Assembly (NCBI GenBank): GCA_946479895.1
Contig: CAMLHT010000214.1
Coordinates: 1 to 6,664, forward strand
Source: an uncultured Gemmatimonadota bacterium
GTDB lineage: Bacteria > Gemmatimonadota > Gemmatimonadetes > Gemmatimonadales > Gemmatimonadaceae
Reading direction: 5' to 3'
DNA length: 6,664 nucleotides
Below the pieces are notes generated by a model. The model had not been told where the DNA came from. It made no database searches and was given only the letters and a program-made list of their open reading frames with translations. Shown here in pieces: positions 1 to 6,481 of the stretch. Positions within the stretch are counted from its first letter, which is position 1, and every line of letters starts with the position of its first letter. The position numbers were made by a program, and so were the translations under genes.

Positions 1-664
1 AGGGATGATGGCGCCAGAGGAGGAGCCCGGCCGCCACCGTCACCGGGAGCATGACGGTAAGATCTATGGTATAGATGCCGCGCGCCACCTGGTCGAGGAC
101 TTCACCATGGCGCAGCCGCTGGACGACGTCGACCAGCCAGGCGGTCGCGAACAGCGCGCCGAGCATCGCCATCATCCCGCCGAGTGAGCGCGCGGGCATC
201 GCCTTGTTGAAGTGATGGGCGAGCCGGCCGACGTCGATGCGAAAGATGATCACGCCGAGCGCCACGAGGCTGCTCCCCACCAGCGTCGCGTGCAGCGGGA
301 ACAGCGGCCCGAATGGAATGCCGCCGAGGTGGAAGTGATACCAGTAGGCGAAGTAGATCAGCGTGCCGGCCCACACGACGAGCCCGCGCGCCGAGCCGCG
401 GCTCGTCCGCCAGACGGCGAGCATCATGAGCGGCAGGCCGATGACCAGCGCGACGACGTCCTGGCCGTAGAGCTGTGGCAGCAGCAGCGCGTCGGACTGG
501 TAGAGTCCCTGCTCGCCATACTGGAGCCCGACGACGGCCGCGGTGAAGACCGCGACGGCCGCCACCACCGTCGCCCACCGGGCGACGACGAGCGACCCGG
601 AGACGGGCAGCTCGTACGGCTCGGAGCGCGGCGGCATCCGGAGGGGCAGCCGCGCCGTCGTCAC
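1..664 (-). CDS. Conserved multi-pass membrane protein, function unknown (3' end beyond window)
   Basis: The frame is open from a GTG at 664-662 to the left edge, giving 221 codons with no stop, so the C-terminus is missing. The GTG shares four bases (GTGA) with the TGA of the upstream SRPBCC gene, a classic coupling overlap; an alternative ATG at codon 10 has no better ribosome site. I see about six hydrophobic spans, near residues 26-47, 69-85, 94-111, 121-141, 162-180 and 201-217. Recognisable stretches are LYGQDVVALVIGLPL (65-79) and TLIYFAYWYHF (101-111), which resemble a family of bacterial hypothetical integral membrane proteins I know only as uncharacterised. No catalytic motif is visible. 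Its place at the end of a coupled unit suggests it works with the SRPBCC protein in the inner membrane; that is inference. Confidence 0.8.
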   Translation of the reverse strand, partial: MTTARLPLRMPPRSEPYELPVSGSLVVARWATVVAAVAVFTAAVVGLQYGEQGLYQSDALLLPQLYGQDVVALVIGLPLMMLAVWRTSRGSARGLVVWAGTLIYFAYWYHFHLGGIPFGPLFPLHATLVGSSLVALGVIIFRIDVGRLAHHFNKAMPARSLGGMMAMLGALFATAWLVDVVQRLRHGEVLDQVARGIYTIDLTVMLPVTVAAGLLLWRHHP

Positions 665-1677
665 GCTTCGCCCCGCCGGCGTCCCTCTGCCCGGTCGCGC
701 ACCCCTCGGAGCATCCCGCGCTGCATGATGAAGTGCGCCGGCTCGAACACGAACACGCTGAGCGGTCCGAGGAGGAAGTTGCCGATCGTCGGCTTGCCCT
801 CGCCCCGCGTGCGGACGATGAAGCGCGTCGTCACCGAGTCGACCGGCTGGAGCACGAAGGCGCCCCAGTTCTCCAGCACCAGCGCGCGCCGCGGCACGAT
901 CTGCTTCACGCGCCAGCCCGGCTGGCCGAGGCGGCCGCCGAGGTAGTCCGGCTGCGTCGCCTTGATGGTGTCGCCGATCCCGAGCGTCTGCCATTCGGGA
1001 TGTACGCGATCGGCATTCGAGATCCTCGCCCCGACCATCCGCTCGAGACCGGAGTAGCTGTAGAATCCGCCCCGATCCTGGCCGAGCTGCACGAGCCACG
1101 GCCAGACGGAATCCGCCGGCGCGTGGATGGTGATCGCGTGATCGACGCGGTAACGCGGGTTGCGCACGTCGTCGTCACCCGGCAGGACGGCGAGGCGCTC
1201 CGCCCGGGTGGTGCCGTAATGCAGGTACATCGGCCGGAAGACGACGACCGTGGCGGCGTACGCGAGCCCGAGCACCGCCAGGGCCCAGCCCACCCGGTGA
1301 AGCATTGGATGGGACAGCCCCGCCACGTGCGTCGCCTCCACGACATCCACGTCGCTGTCGACGCGCCGCTGCATGACGTCGAATGCCAGGAACAGCAGCG
1401 CGACGTCGATGGCGATCCCGATCAGCCCGAACAGCCTTCCGTAGAGGATCAGCAGCAGCACCGACGCGATCGTCGCCACCACCAGGATGGGCTTCCAGTG
1501 GGTGCGGAGCAGCGGCACGCGGAGCATCGCGAACCCGGCGGCGAGATAGCCGACGATGGCCACGCTCCACAGCGTGTTGACCGTGGCCACCGACCCGTCG
1601 GCCGCGGTCCACACGCCGATCGACGCATGCGCGAGCCCGTGCAGCAGCAGCAGGAACGCCAGCAGTCCTCGTCTCAT
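661..1677 (-). CDS. Membrane protein with C-terminal SRPBCC (START/cyclase-like) domain
   Basis: 338 residues from an ATG preceded by AGGAG that overlaps the stop of the barrel gene. The N-terminal half has about five membrane spans (roughly 5-23, 36-53, 62-80, 83-100, 129-147), beginning with the HGLAH motif at 13-17 that is common at the start of small bacterial membrane proteins. From about 175 to 320 it is a soluble SRPBCC domain: ITIHAPADSVWPWLVQLGQDR (split here as ITIHAPADSVW, 182-192, then PWLVQLGQDRGGFYSY, 193-208) and ISNADRVHPEWQ (219-230) are hallmarks of this subfamily. SRPBCC folds form a deep hydrophobic pocket for lipids or other apolar ligands; no ligand or enzyme activity can be named here. 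The domain would sit beside the inner membrane. It lies between the barrel gene (9-bp gap) and the next membrane gene (4-bp overlap), so co-expression is very likely. Confidence 0.88.
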   Translation of the reverse strand: MRRGLLAFLLLLHGLAHASIGVWTAADGSVATVNTLWSVAIVGYLAAGFAMLRVPLLRTHWKPILVVATIASVLLLILYGRLFGLIGIAIDVALLFLAFDVMQRRVDSDVDVVEATHVAGLSHPMLHRVGWALAVLGLAYAATVVVFRPMYLHYGTTRAERLAVLPGDDDVRNPRYRVDHAITIHAPADSVWPWLVQLGQDRGGFYSYSGLERMVGARISNADRVHPEWQTLGIGDTIKATQPDYLGGRLGQPGWRVKQIVPRRALVLENWGAFVLQPVDSVTTRFIVRTRGEGKPTIGNFLLGPLSVFVFEPAHFIMQRGMLRGVRDRAEGRRRGEA

Positions 1678-1683
1678 GGCCAG

Positions 1684-1688
1684 CTCCT
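1684..1688 (-). promoter_or_regulatory. Ribosome binding site of the SRPBCC gene, overlapping the upstream stop
   Basis: On the minus strand AGGAG starts within the TAG stop of the barrel gene and lies 6 bases before the ATG at 1677. This fixes the start and implies that ribosomes finishing the barrel gene can re-initiate directly. Confidence 0.75.
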
Positions 1689-2268
1689 ACATCACGTGAT
1701 AGACGACGCCGAGCGTCAGGCCCAGGTCGTAAAGGGTCTGCTTCGCCCCGGTGAGCGGCGCGGAGAAGCAGCTCACGTGGTTGCGGTTCTCCAGCCGAAC
1801 CGCGACCTCGTGCATCTGGAACTCGGTGCCGAGCGCCAGGTAGCCGACGGTGCACGTCTTGCTGCCGGCGCCTTCCATCCGGTAGTCGTAGGTGCGCGCG
1901 CCGATGCCGCTGCCGATGAACGGACGGAAGAGCCAGTCCGTGTTGATGCGGTGGAGAAGATTGAGCTCCGCTCCGGCGTCGAACTGCCAGATGTCGGTCT
2001 GTTTCTGCGTGAGCGTCGGAAAGCGGGCGTCCGTCTGTGCCCACATGCCGGACAGCAGCAGGTGTGCGTGGTCGTTGACCTCGAACCCGCCCTGGAATCC
2101 GACCTGGAACGTCGCCTTGAAGTCGTCGCGCATCCGGCCCGTTGGAACGAAGAGCCCCGCGACGGGGCGCAGCTCGAACGCCATGTTCGTCTCGCTCACC
2201 TGCGCGAAGGCGGGCGCCGAGAATCCGATCGATGCCGCGGCGATGAGTGCCAATGTGGTCTGCCGCAT
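1687..2268 (-). CDS. Small outer-membrane beta-barrel protein
   Basis: 193 residues. The same frame stays open much further upstream, but the ATG at 2268 is the clear start: it has a near-perfect AAAGGAGG site and begins a textbook signal peptide, with a hydrophobic core at 5-18 and predicted cleavage after AFA (20-22) before Q23. The mature 171 residues alternate polar and apolar positions with aromatic girdles and glycines, as in barrel strands: VAGLFVPTGRM (36-46), FQVGFQGGFEV (54-64), HLLLSGMWAQT (69-79), FRPFIGSGIGART (114-126), YLALGTEFQM (143-152) and LGLTLGVVYHVM (182-193). This fits the broad small OmpA-like/OmpW-like eight-strand class, though I cannot assign a named family. It has only two cysteines, C139 and C167, which could pair in the periplasm or at the surface. 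The last residue is Met rather than the usual Phe. As first gene of the leftward unit it probably carries the promoter for all three. Confidence 0.85.
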   Translation of the reverse strand: MRQTTLALIAAASIGFSAPAFAQVSETNMAFELRPVAGLFVPTGRMRDDFKATFQVGFQGGFEVNDHAHLLLSGMWAQTDARFPTLTQKQTDIWQFDAGAELNLLHRINTDWLFRPFIGSGIGARTYDYRMEGAGSKTCTVGYLALGTEFQMHEVAVRLENRNHVSCFSAPLTGAKQTLYDLGLTLGVVYHVM

Positions 2269-2272
2269 GGTG

Positions 2273-2280
2273 CCTCCTTT
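2273..2280 (-). promoter_or_regulatory. Strong ribosome binding site deciding the barrel gene start
   Basis: AAAGGAGG on the minus strand lies 4 bases before the ATG at 2268. It is the best Shine-Dalgarno match in the window and argues against the longer upstream open frame being translated as part of this protein. Confidence 0.85.
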
Positions 2281-2486
2281 CTGAGTGTCTCCAAGTTCGG
2301 ACCCGTTCGCCGGGCGTCTGTCGGCAAAGTCCTTCCTGCCGGTAGGGACACTCGTCCGGAAATCCCATGCGCCCAGGCAGAGCTCCCTGCCCGCCAGCTC
2401 GGCCGTCGGACAATCAGGAAGCCTTTCCCGGGGAATCGCGGACTGACCCGCCCGCCGCGCCCGACCTCCTTGAGGCGACTGGAGCA

Positions 2487-2490
2487 GGAG
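2487..2490 (+). promoter_or_regulatory. Ribosome binding site deciding the acyltransferase GTG start
   Basis: GGAG lies 9 bases before the GTG at 2500, with a second GGAG at 2481-2484. The upstream in-frame TTG at 2470 has no such site, and no ATG lies near the family's usual N-terminus. Confidence 0.55.
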
Positions 2491-2499
2491 CGGGCACCC

Positions 2500-3726
2500 G
2501 TGGACCATCCGGAAGGCACCCCTCGGAGCGAGCCGGGCGGGAGACTGGCCTGGGTCGATCGGCTGCGCCTGGTGGTCGTGGCCGCCGTCGTCCTCATCCA
2601 TGTGTGCGAGGTCTTCAACCCGTGGGACGAGTGGCACATCACGGCGCCGGCGCGGAGCCACATCCTCGGCGAGGTGGTCGTGCTCTTCGCGCCGTGGGTG
2701 ATGCCGCTGCTCATGCTGCTGGGTGGATTCGGCGCGCACGCCGCGCTCGCCCATCGCCGCAATGGCGCCTATCTACGCGAGCGGGCCCGCCGGCTCCTGC
2801 TGCCGCTCGCCATCGGCATCCTCGTGCTCGCCCCGCCGCAGGTCTATCTCGAGCGCCGGCTGCGCGGCCAGTTCGACGGCGGCTTCATCGAGTTCTATCC
2901 GCACTTCTTCGACGGCATCTATCCCGAGGGCAACTTCTCCTGGCACCACCTGTGGTTCCTCGGCCACCTGTTCCTGTATTCGGTGATCGCGCTGCCGCTG
3001 TTTCGCGCGTGGCAGCACGGCCGGGCGCGCGTGCTGTTCCGCGGCATCAGCCGGCTGTGCCGCGCTCCCCACGGAATCCTCTGGCTCGCGGTGCCGCTCG
3101 TCGCCGAGCGGATGCTGCTGTGGGGACTGTTCCCCGAACGACTGATGCTCACCAGCGACTGGTCGAATCACGCGCTGCTGTTCGTCGCGTACATCTATGG
3201 ATTCCTGCTCGGAGCCGACCCCGTGCTGGGCGCGGCGATCGACGCGCAGTGGCGCGCGGCGGCGAGCGTCGCGCTCGTGACGACGGCGGCGCTGATGGCG
3301 GGGGCATGGGTCGGCATGATTCCCGGCGGACTGCCTGGCCCGTACTCCCTGCCCTACCTCGGCTTCTGGATCGTGTACGCCATCGGGGCCTGGGCGTGGG
3401 TCGTCGCCGTGATCGGCGTGGCGCGCCGCTGGCTCGCGCATGACGGCGCCGACGTCGAGGAGGGCCGGCGGAGCGCCTACATGTGGTACCTCGTGCACCA
3501 GCCGGTGATCGTCGCGGTGGCGTACGTGGTGGTGACCTGGCGAGCGAGCGTCGCGGCGCAGTTCCTCGTGCTGCTCGTCGCCAGCGTGGCCGGCACCTGG
3601 CTGCTGTCGGAGCTGGTCATCCGCGCCGGCAGGGTTCAGCCGCCGGGCCGTCGCAGGTTCGCGGTGAGAAATGCGCCGACCCGTGACTCGTATTCCGCCG
3701 GTCGATATTCGTGGAGATCCTCGTGA
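2500..3726 (+). CDS. Acyltransferase family 3 membrane protein, OpgC/MdoC-like
   Basis: 408 residues from GTG, close to the usual length of this family. Acyltransferase-3 proteins move acyl groups such as acetyl or succinyl from the cytoplasm onto envelope glycans or lipids. Family features are clear: WVDRLRLVVV leading into span 1 with H34 in VLIHVCEVFNP (31-41), MPLLMLLGGFGAH (68-80), the basic loop YLRERARRLLLPL (91-103), FIEFYPHFFDGIYP (129-142), HLWFLGHLFLYS (150-161) and the late motif YMWYLVHQPVIV with H333. About ten membrane spans are visible and the last ends near residue 375. The substrate cannot be read from sequence; the EFYPHFF and MWYLVHQP motifs are closest to the glucan-modifying OpgC branch. 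Residues from about 379 to 408 are a polar, arginine-rich tail that looks unlike the family end and is encoded wholly within the convergent hydrolase gene. It stands alone on the plus strand. Confidence 0.88.
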   Translation: MDHPEGTPRSEPGGRLAWVDRLRLVVVAAVVLIHVCEVFNPWDEWHITAPARSHILGEVVVLFAPWVMPLLMLLGGFGAHAALAHRRNGAYLRERARRLLLPLAIGILVLAPPQVYLERRLRGQFDGGFIEFYPHFFDGIYPEGNFSWHHLWFLGHLFLYSVIALPLFRAWQHGRARVLFRGISRLCRAPHGILWLAVPLVAERMLLWGLFPERLMLTSDWSNHALLFVAYIYGFLLGADPVLGAAIDAQWRAAASVALVTTAALMAGAWVGMIPGGLPGPYSLPYLGFWIVYAIGAWAWVVAVIGVARRWLAHDGADVEEGRRSAYMWYLVHQPVIVAVAYVVVTWRASVAAQFLVLLVASVAGTWLLSELVIRAGRVQPPGRRRFAVRNAPTRDSYSAGRYSWRSS

Positions 3727-4523
3727 CCGGCTCCCTCCACGACCCACAGCGACTTCGGTGACGGCGCGCGCGCATAGAGCGACTCGGCTTCGGCGCGCGG
3801 GGTGTAGCGATCGGCGCTTCCGCTCATCAGGAGCAGCGGCGCCTGGATCCGCCCGATGCGGGCGATGGGCTGAAGCTCCGACTCGCGGACCCCGATCTCG
3901 CTGCTGACGGCGCGGATGACGGCCGGCGCCAGCCCGCGTCCTACCGCGGACAACGGACCGAACCAGGTGCCCAGCCGGCCGCGCACGGCATCACGAATGG
4001 TCGGATAGACCGACTCGAGCACGTACGCGTCGACGTCGAGCGGCGCCGGGCCGAGCAGGCTCGCCGCGCCGCCCATCGAGACACCGATCACGCCGACGCG
4101 CTCACCCGGCAGCGTGGCGCGCAGGAAGGCCAGCGCCGCCCGTGCGTCGTCGCTCTCGCGCACGCCGAAAGTGACGTGGGGCCCGGGCGATTCGCCATGG
4201 CCCTGGAAGTCGATGGCGACGACCGAGAAGCCCTGGGCGTGAAGGAACCTGGCGCGGCTCACCATGCTCGTGCGATTGGCGCCGACGCCGTGCAGGAGCA
4301 GTACGGCGCCGGTGCCGGGCCGGCCTCGTGAAAGCCAGGCATGGATGCGGCTGCCGGACTCGCTCGGAAATTCCACCGACTCGGCGTCGAGCGCCTCGGG
4401 CGGCGCGGGTACGACGGCCGGCGCGGGCCGCGCGAGGAAGCATCCGGCGCCGCCCAGCAGCAGCGCACCGAACGAGACACTGATGGTGCGGATGCGGCGA
4501 CGATCGAGCATGAGGTCGGACAC
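3636..4523 (-). CDS. Membrane-anchored or exported alpha/beta hydrolase (serine hydrolase)
   Basis: 295 residues from GTG; an ATG at codon 5 (4511) is a possible alternative, and neither has a strong ribosome site. An N-terminal basic stretch (RRRIR, 8-12) and hydrophobic core (13-31) followed by a Pro/Ala-rich linker indicate export or an inner-membrane anchor. LLLGGAGC ending at C28 resembles a lipobox, but Gly at -3 makes lipidation doubtful. The fold is canonical: oxyanion HGVGANR (78-84), FQGHGES (106-112), nucleophile elbow GVSMGG with S149, acid D238 in SGSADRYTP and H267 in GAGHEDLHEY. It belongs with the broad lysophospholipase/esterase and BAAT-like hydrolases (YqkD/YsdA type architecture); substrate unknown. 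The active site probably faces the periplasm. Its final 30 codons, including the catalytic His, overlap the convergent acyltransferase. A 128-bp gap separates it from the permease gene on the same strand, so it may have its own promoter. Confidence 0.88.
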   Translation of the reverse strand: MSDLMLDRRRIRTISVSFGALLLGGAGCFLARPAPAVVPAPPEALDAESVEFPSESGSRIHAWLSRGRPGTGAVLLLHGVGANRTSMVSRARFLHAQGFSVVAIDFQGHGESPGPHVTFGVRESDDARAALAFLRATLPGERVGVIGVSMGGAASLLGPAPLDVDAYVLESVYPTIRDAVRGRLGTWFGPLSAVGRGLAPAVIRAVSSEIGVRESELQPIARIGRIQAPLLLMSGSADRYTPRAEAESLYARAPSPKSLWVVEGAGHEDLHEYRPAEYESRVGAFLTANLRRPGG

Positions 4524-4651
4524 GAGGAATGGCGCGCGGGCGTAACACTGATCTACACGCCAGTCGCGGGCCGCGTTCCTGCGCTGTCCGGTGATGCCTT
4601 ACCCATTCGACGAACGTGTCGCCGTGCTGCGCGCGCGATCGGTGGCGTGAC
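4524..4651. other. Intergenic gap between permease and hydrolase genes
   Basis: 128 bp between two minus-strand genes. I see no stem with a T-run that would be an intrinsic terminator and no convincing promoter, so whether the hydrolase is read through from the stress operon is undecided. Confidence 0.4.
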
Positions 4652-5059
4652 CTATCGTGGGGAGTTCGCGGGTCCGGCCGCGCGCTTGAGCGCCTCGCGG
4701 CGCAGCGCCGAGAACTGCCGGTGCAGCGTTTCCAGCTCCTCGTCCGACAGGGCCTCGAGATCCACCAGCTCGTTGCGCGCCTTGCGCACGGCGCGGATCA
4801 GCTCATCCAGCTTGAGCTGCGCCACCTGCGAATCGCGGTTCTGGGTGTTCTGGATCAGGAACACCATCAGGAACGTGATGATCGTCGTTCCCGTGTTGAT
4901 GGAGAGCTGCCAGCCGTCGGAGTAGCGGAAGAGCGGGCCGATCAGCGCCCAGCCGATCACGACGAACAGCGCGAGCGCGAACGCCCAGGGCGTGCCCACC
5001 AGCGCCGCCACGCCGTGCGCGAATCCGCGAAACCACTCGGAGACGGCGCGGCGGCGCAT
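4652..5059 (-). CDS. Low-affinity iron permease family protein (Fet4-related, short form)
   Basis: 135 residues. The core is highly characteristic of the low-affinity iron permease family: TPWAFALALFVVIGWALIGP (23-42, first span), SDGWQLSINTGTTIITFLMV (47-66, running into the second span), FLIQNTQNRDSQ (67-78) and LKLDELIRAVRKARN (82-96). The family is named for yeast Fet4, a low-affinity Fe(II) transporter; short bacterial members have only two membrane spans, and transport by them is not well established, so the name should be read as a family label. Residues 80-127 are charged and probably form a cytosolic helical or coiled-coil tail (DLEALSDEELETLHRQFSAL, 100-119). The start lies 4 bp after the stress protein stop, with only a weak ribosome site, so translation is probably coupled to that gene. 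Confidence 0.9.
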   Translation of the reverse strand: MRRRAVSEWFRGFAHGVAALVGTPWAFALALFVVIGWALIGPLFRYSDGWQLSINTGTTIITFLMVFLIQNTQNRDSQVAQLKLDELIRAVRKARNELVDLEALSDEELETLHRQFSALRREALKRAAGPANSPR

Positions 5060-5063
5060 GGGC

Positions 5064-6332
5064 TCAGCTCACGAACGTGAGGAGCGTCTGCCCCTTGCCG
5101 TGCGCGATCCGCAGGGCGAGGTCCTTTCCGCCCGGCGCGCGCAGCAGCGCGATGGAGCTCACCTTGCCGATGCCGCGGGTCAGGTGATGTCCGGTGCCGC
5201 TCTCGTCGCCGAACATCAGGCTGACGCGATGATCGTTGTGATCATAGGCGCCGCCACGGAACGGATAGTCGAACTCCTGCGCCTGCGCGCCCAGTTCGAC
5301 GTCATCCACTTCGAGCATCGCCCGCCGTCCCTCGTTGCGACGCGAGAACTCGGCGAGCATCGCGGCCCATTCGCCGCGGTCGACGTGCTCGCCGATCGGC
5401 GCCGAGACCATCGTGCGCGTGTCGGTCATCACCGCTGCGTGCGGAACCGTCAGCACGCTGCGCGTGGACATCCGCACGATCCGTGTCGCGACGCTACCGA
5501 TCAGCATCCGCGCCACGAACCCGTGGCCATGGCTCCCGGTGGCGATGAGGTCCGCCTGCACGCTGGCGGCGAATGCCAGGAGCTCGGTGGCCGCGTCGCC
5601 CTGGAGCATGACGGTCTGCACGACCATGTCCTCGGGCGGACGGAGCTGCTCACGGGTCTTCTGGAGCGCGTCGAGGGCGTCCTGCTTGTAGGCCTTCCCC
5701 CAGCCGTCCCACTCGTAGCGCGACCCGTCGCGCGGGGCGACGTGCGCGAGGTACAGCGTCGCGTTCGTCGACGCGAGCTCGCAGGCGAGCCGCGCCGCCC
5801 GGAGGCTCGTCTCGCTGAAGTCACACGCGACCACGATGCGGCTCGGCGCCCGCTTCAGCCCTTCGGCCGCCGCGAACACCGGGACGTCGGCGAGCCGGAT
5901 CAGGCGCAGCGCCGTCTCGTCGCCGAAGATGCGGTCGGTGACCCGGTGCCGCCCCAGGCCGGCGACGATCATCGTCGCGTTCGACTGATGCGCCAGGCGC
6001 GCGATCACCGACGCGGGATCGCCCTCATGGATCTCGACCTCGTTGAGCGAGTCCCAGGTGCGGGTCATCTGGGCGATCACCTGGCGCTGGAGCTCGGCCC
6101 GCCGGGCCACTTCGAGCTCCTTGCTGACCACCATTCCCGATTCGGGAATGATCGGCACGGGGCGAACGACGGAGACGAGACGCATCGCGTCCGCCGACTC
6201 CGCGAACATCTTCCCGACGACGAGCGCCGCGTCGGACTGGTCCTGCCCGTCGGTCGCGATGATAACCGGCGCCGCCTTGCTGGCACGAACACCCAGCTCG
6301 GGCGGGATCGAGGGAACTCTGAGCGTCTCCAT
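5064..6332 (-). CDS. Tandem universal stress protein with C-terminal DUF5335-like domain
   Basis: 422 residues from an ATG with GGAGG 4 bases upstream; no signal peptide or membrane span, so cytosolic. Domain 1 (about 20-155) is UspA-like: PVIIATDGQDQSDAAL (22-37) and IVAGLGRHR (122-130), but the nucleotide loop is degenerate. Domain 2 (about 163-298) is a complete UspA domain: RIVVACDFSETSLRAARLA (165-183) with D171, and the ATP loop G266-x2-G269-x9-G279-S280, matching the ATP-binding consensus exactly. The last part (about 310-422) resembles DUF5335: GEWAAMLAEFSRRNEG (320-335), LEVDDVELGAQAQEF (340-354), HRVSLMFGD (368-376) and a terminal strand LLTFVS. Tandem UspA proteins are usually near 280-310 residues, so this tail is an addition. 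Universal stress proteins respond to starvation, oxidative or respiratory stress, sensing ATP in this subclass. It is the first gene of a two-gene unit with the permease-family protein. Confidence 0.92.
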   Translation of the reverse strand: METLRVPSIPPELGVRASKAAPVIIATDGQDQSDAALVVGKMFAESADAMRLVSVVRPVPIIPESGMVVSKELEVARRAELQRQVIAQMTRTWDSLNEVEIHEGDPASVIARLAHQSNATMIVAGLGRHRVTDRIFGDETALRLIRLADVPVFAAAEGLKRAPSRIVVACDFSETSLRAARLACELASTNATLYLAHVAPRDGSRYEWDGWGKAYKQDALDALQKTREQLRPPEDMVVQTVMLQGDAATELLAFAASVQADLIATGSHGHGFVARMLIGSVATRIVRMSTRSVLTVPHAAVMTDTRTMVSAPIGEHVDRGEWAAMLAEFSRRNEGRRAMLEVDDVELGAQAQEFDYPFRGGAYDHNDHRVSLMFGDESGTGHHLTRGIGKVSSIALLRAPGGKDLALRIAHGKGQTLLTFVS

Positions 6333-6336
6333 GGGG

Positions 6337-6341
6337 CCTCC
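6337..6341 (-). promoter_or_regulatory. Ribosome binding site of the tandem stress protein gene
   Basis: GGAGG on the minus strand lies 4 bases before the ATG at 6332 and supports that start. Confidence 0.75.
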
Positions 6342-6481
6342 GGGGGCTGCGATCTGGGCGATGCCTGATTCTGGCCAATCCGGCGGGGCCGGGGCGTCAT
6401 CGGTCCTGTGTAACCGCCGTCAGGGAATCCCCCTTCGCTCGGCTATCCGCTCGGCTGCGGCTGTCGGCTATCAGGGCCCGC
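6342..6481. other. Upstream region of the stress operon, next to a gene-fragment junction
   Basis: It should contain the promoter of the leftward stress operon, but I found no clear -35/-10 pair. TCGGCT recurs at 6439-6444, 6451-6456 and 6464-6469, spaced 12 and 13 bases, just before methyltransferase similarity begins at about 6482. The plus-strand frame of the methyltransferase is open here but encodes nothing I recognise. Confidence 0.4.

Larger units (their letters stand above)
2269..2499. other. Divergent intergenic region, 231 bp, expected to hold two promoters
   Basis: It separates the leftward three-gene unit from the rightward acyltransferase, so both promoters should be here. I could not find a convincing -35/-10 pair in either direction; the region is as GC-rich as the genes. 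A small dyad, GGCAG at 2376-2380 and CTGCC at 2387-2391, is too short to call an operator. Confidence 0.5.

Noticed and set aside
2269..2368. Possible small cysteine-containing peptide on the minus strand beginning MGFPDECPYRQEGLC
   Set aside because: The frame has no stop before running deep into the barrel gene, and there is no well-placed ribosome site, so a leader peptide is not supported.
733..2499. A very long plus-strand open frame running in phase into the acyltransferase, which would give a 997-residue protein
   Set aside because: Its first 1.77 kb is antisense to the barrel and SRPBCC genes and encodes a low-complexity His/Arg/Asp/Glu-rich chain typical of the complementary strand of GC-rich genes. 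Family similarity begins only after 2500.
2269..2754. Upstream extension of the barrel protein to a 355-residue form starting at 2754
   Set aside because: The extension is antisense to the acyltransferase 5' end, lacks a recognisable domain, and would bury a clear signal peptide that has its own strong ribosome site.
4501..4523. Reading the hydrolase as a lipoprotein
   Set aside because: C28 is preceded by Gly-Ala-Gly; the -3 position should be a larger aliphatic residue, so I left it as an anchored or exported protein.
4992..6368. 458-residue plus-strand open frame opposite the stress protein gene
   Set aside because: Composition is His/Arg/Asp-rich antisense noise, while the minus strand encodes unmistakable UspA domains.
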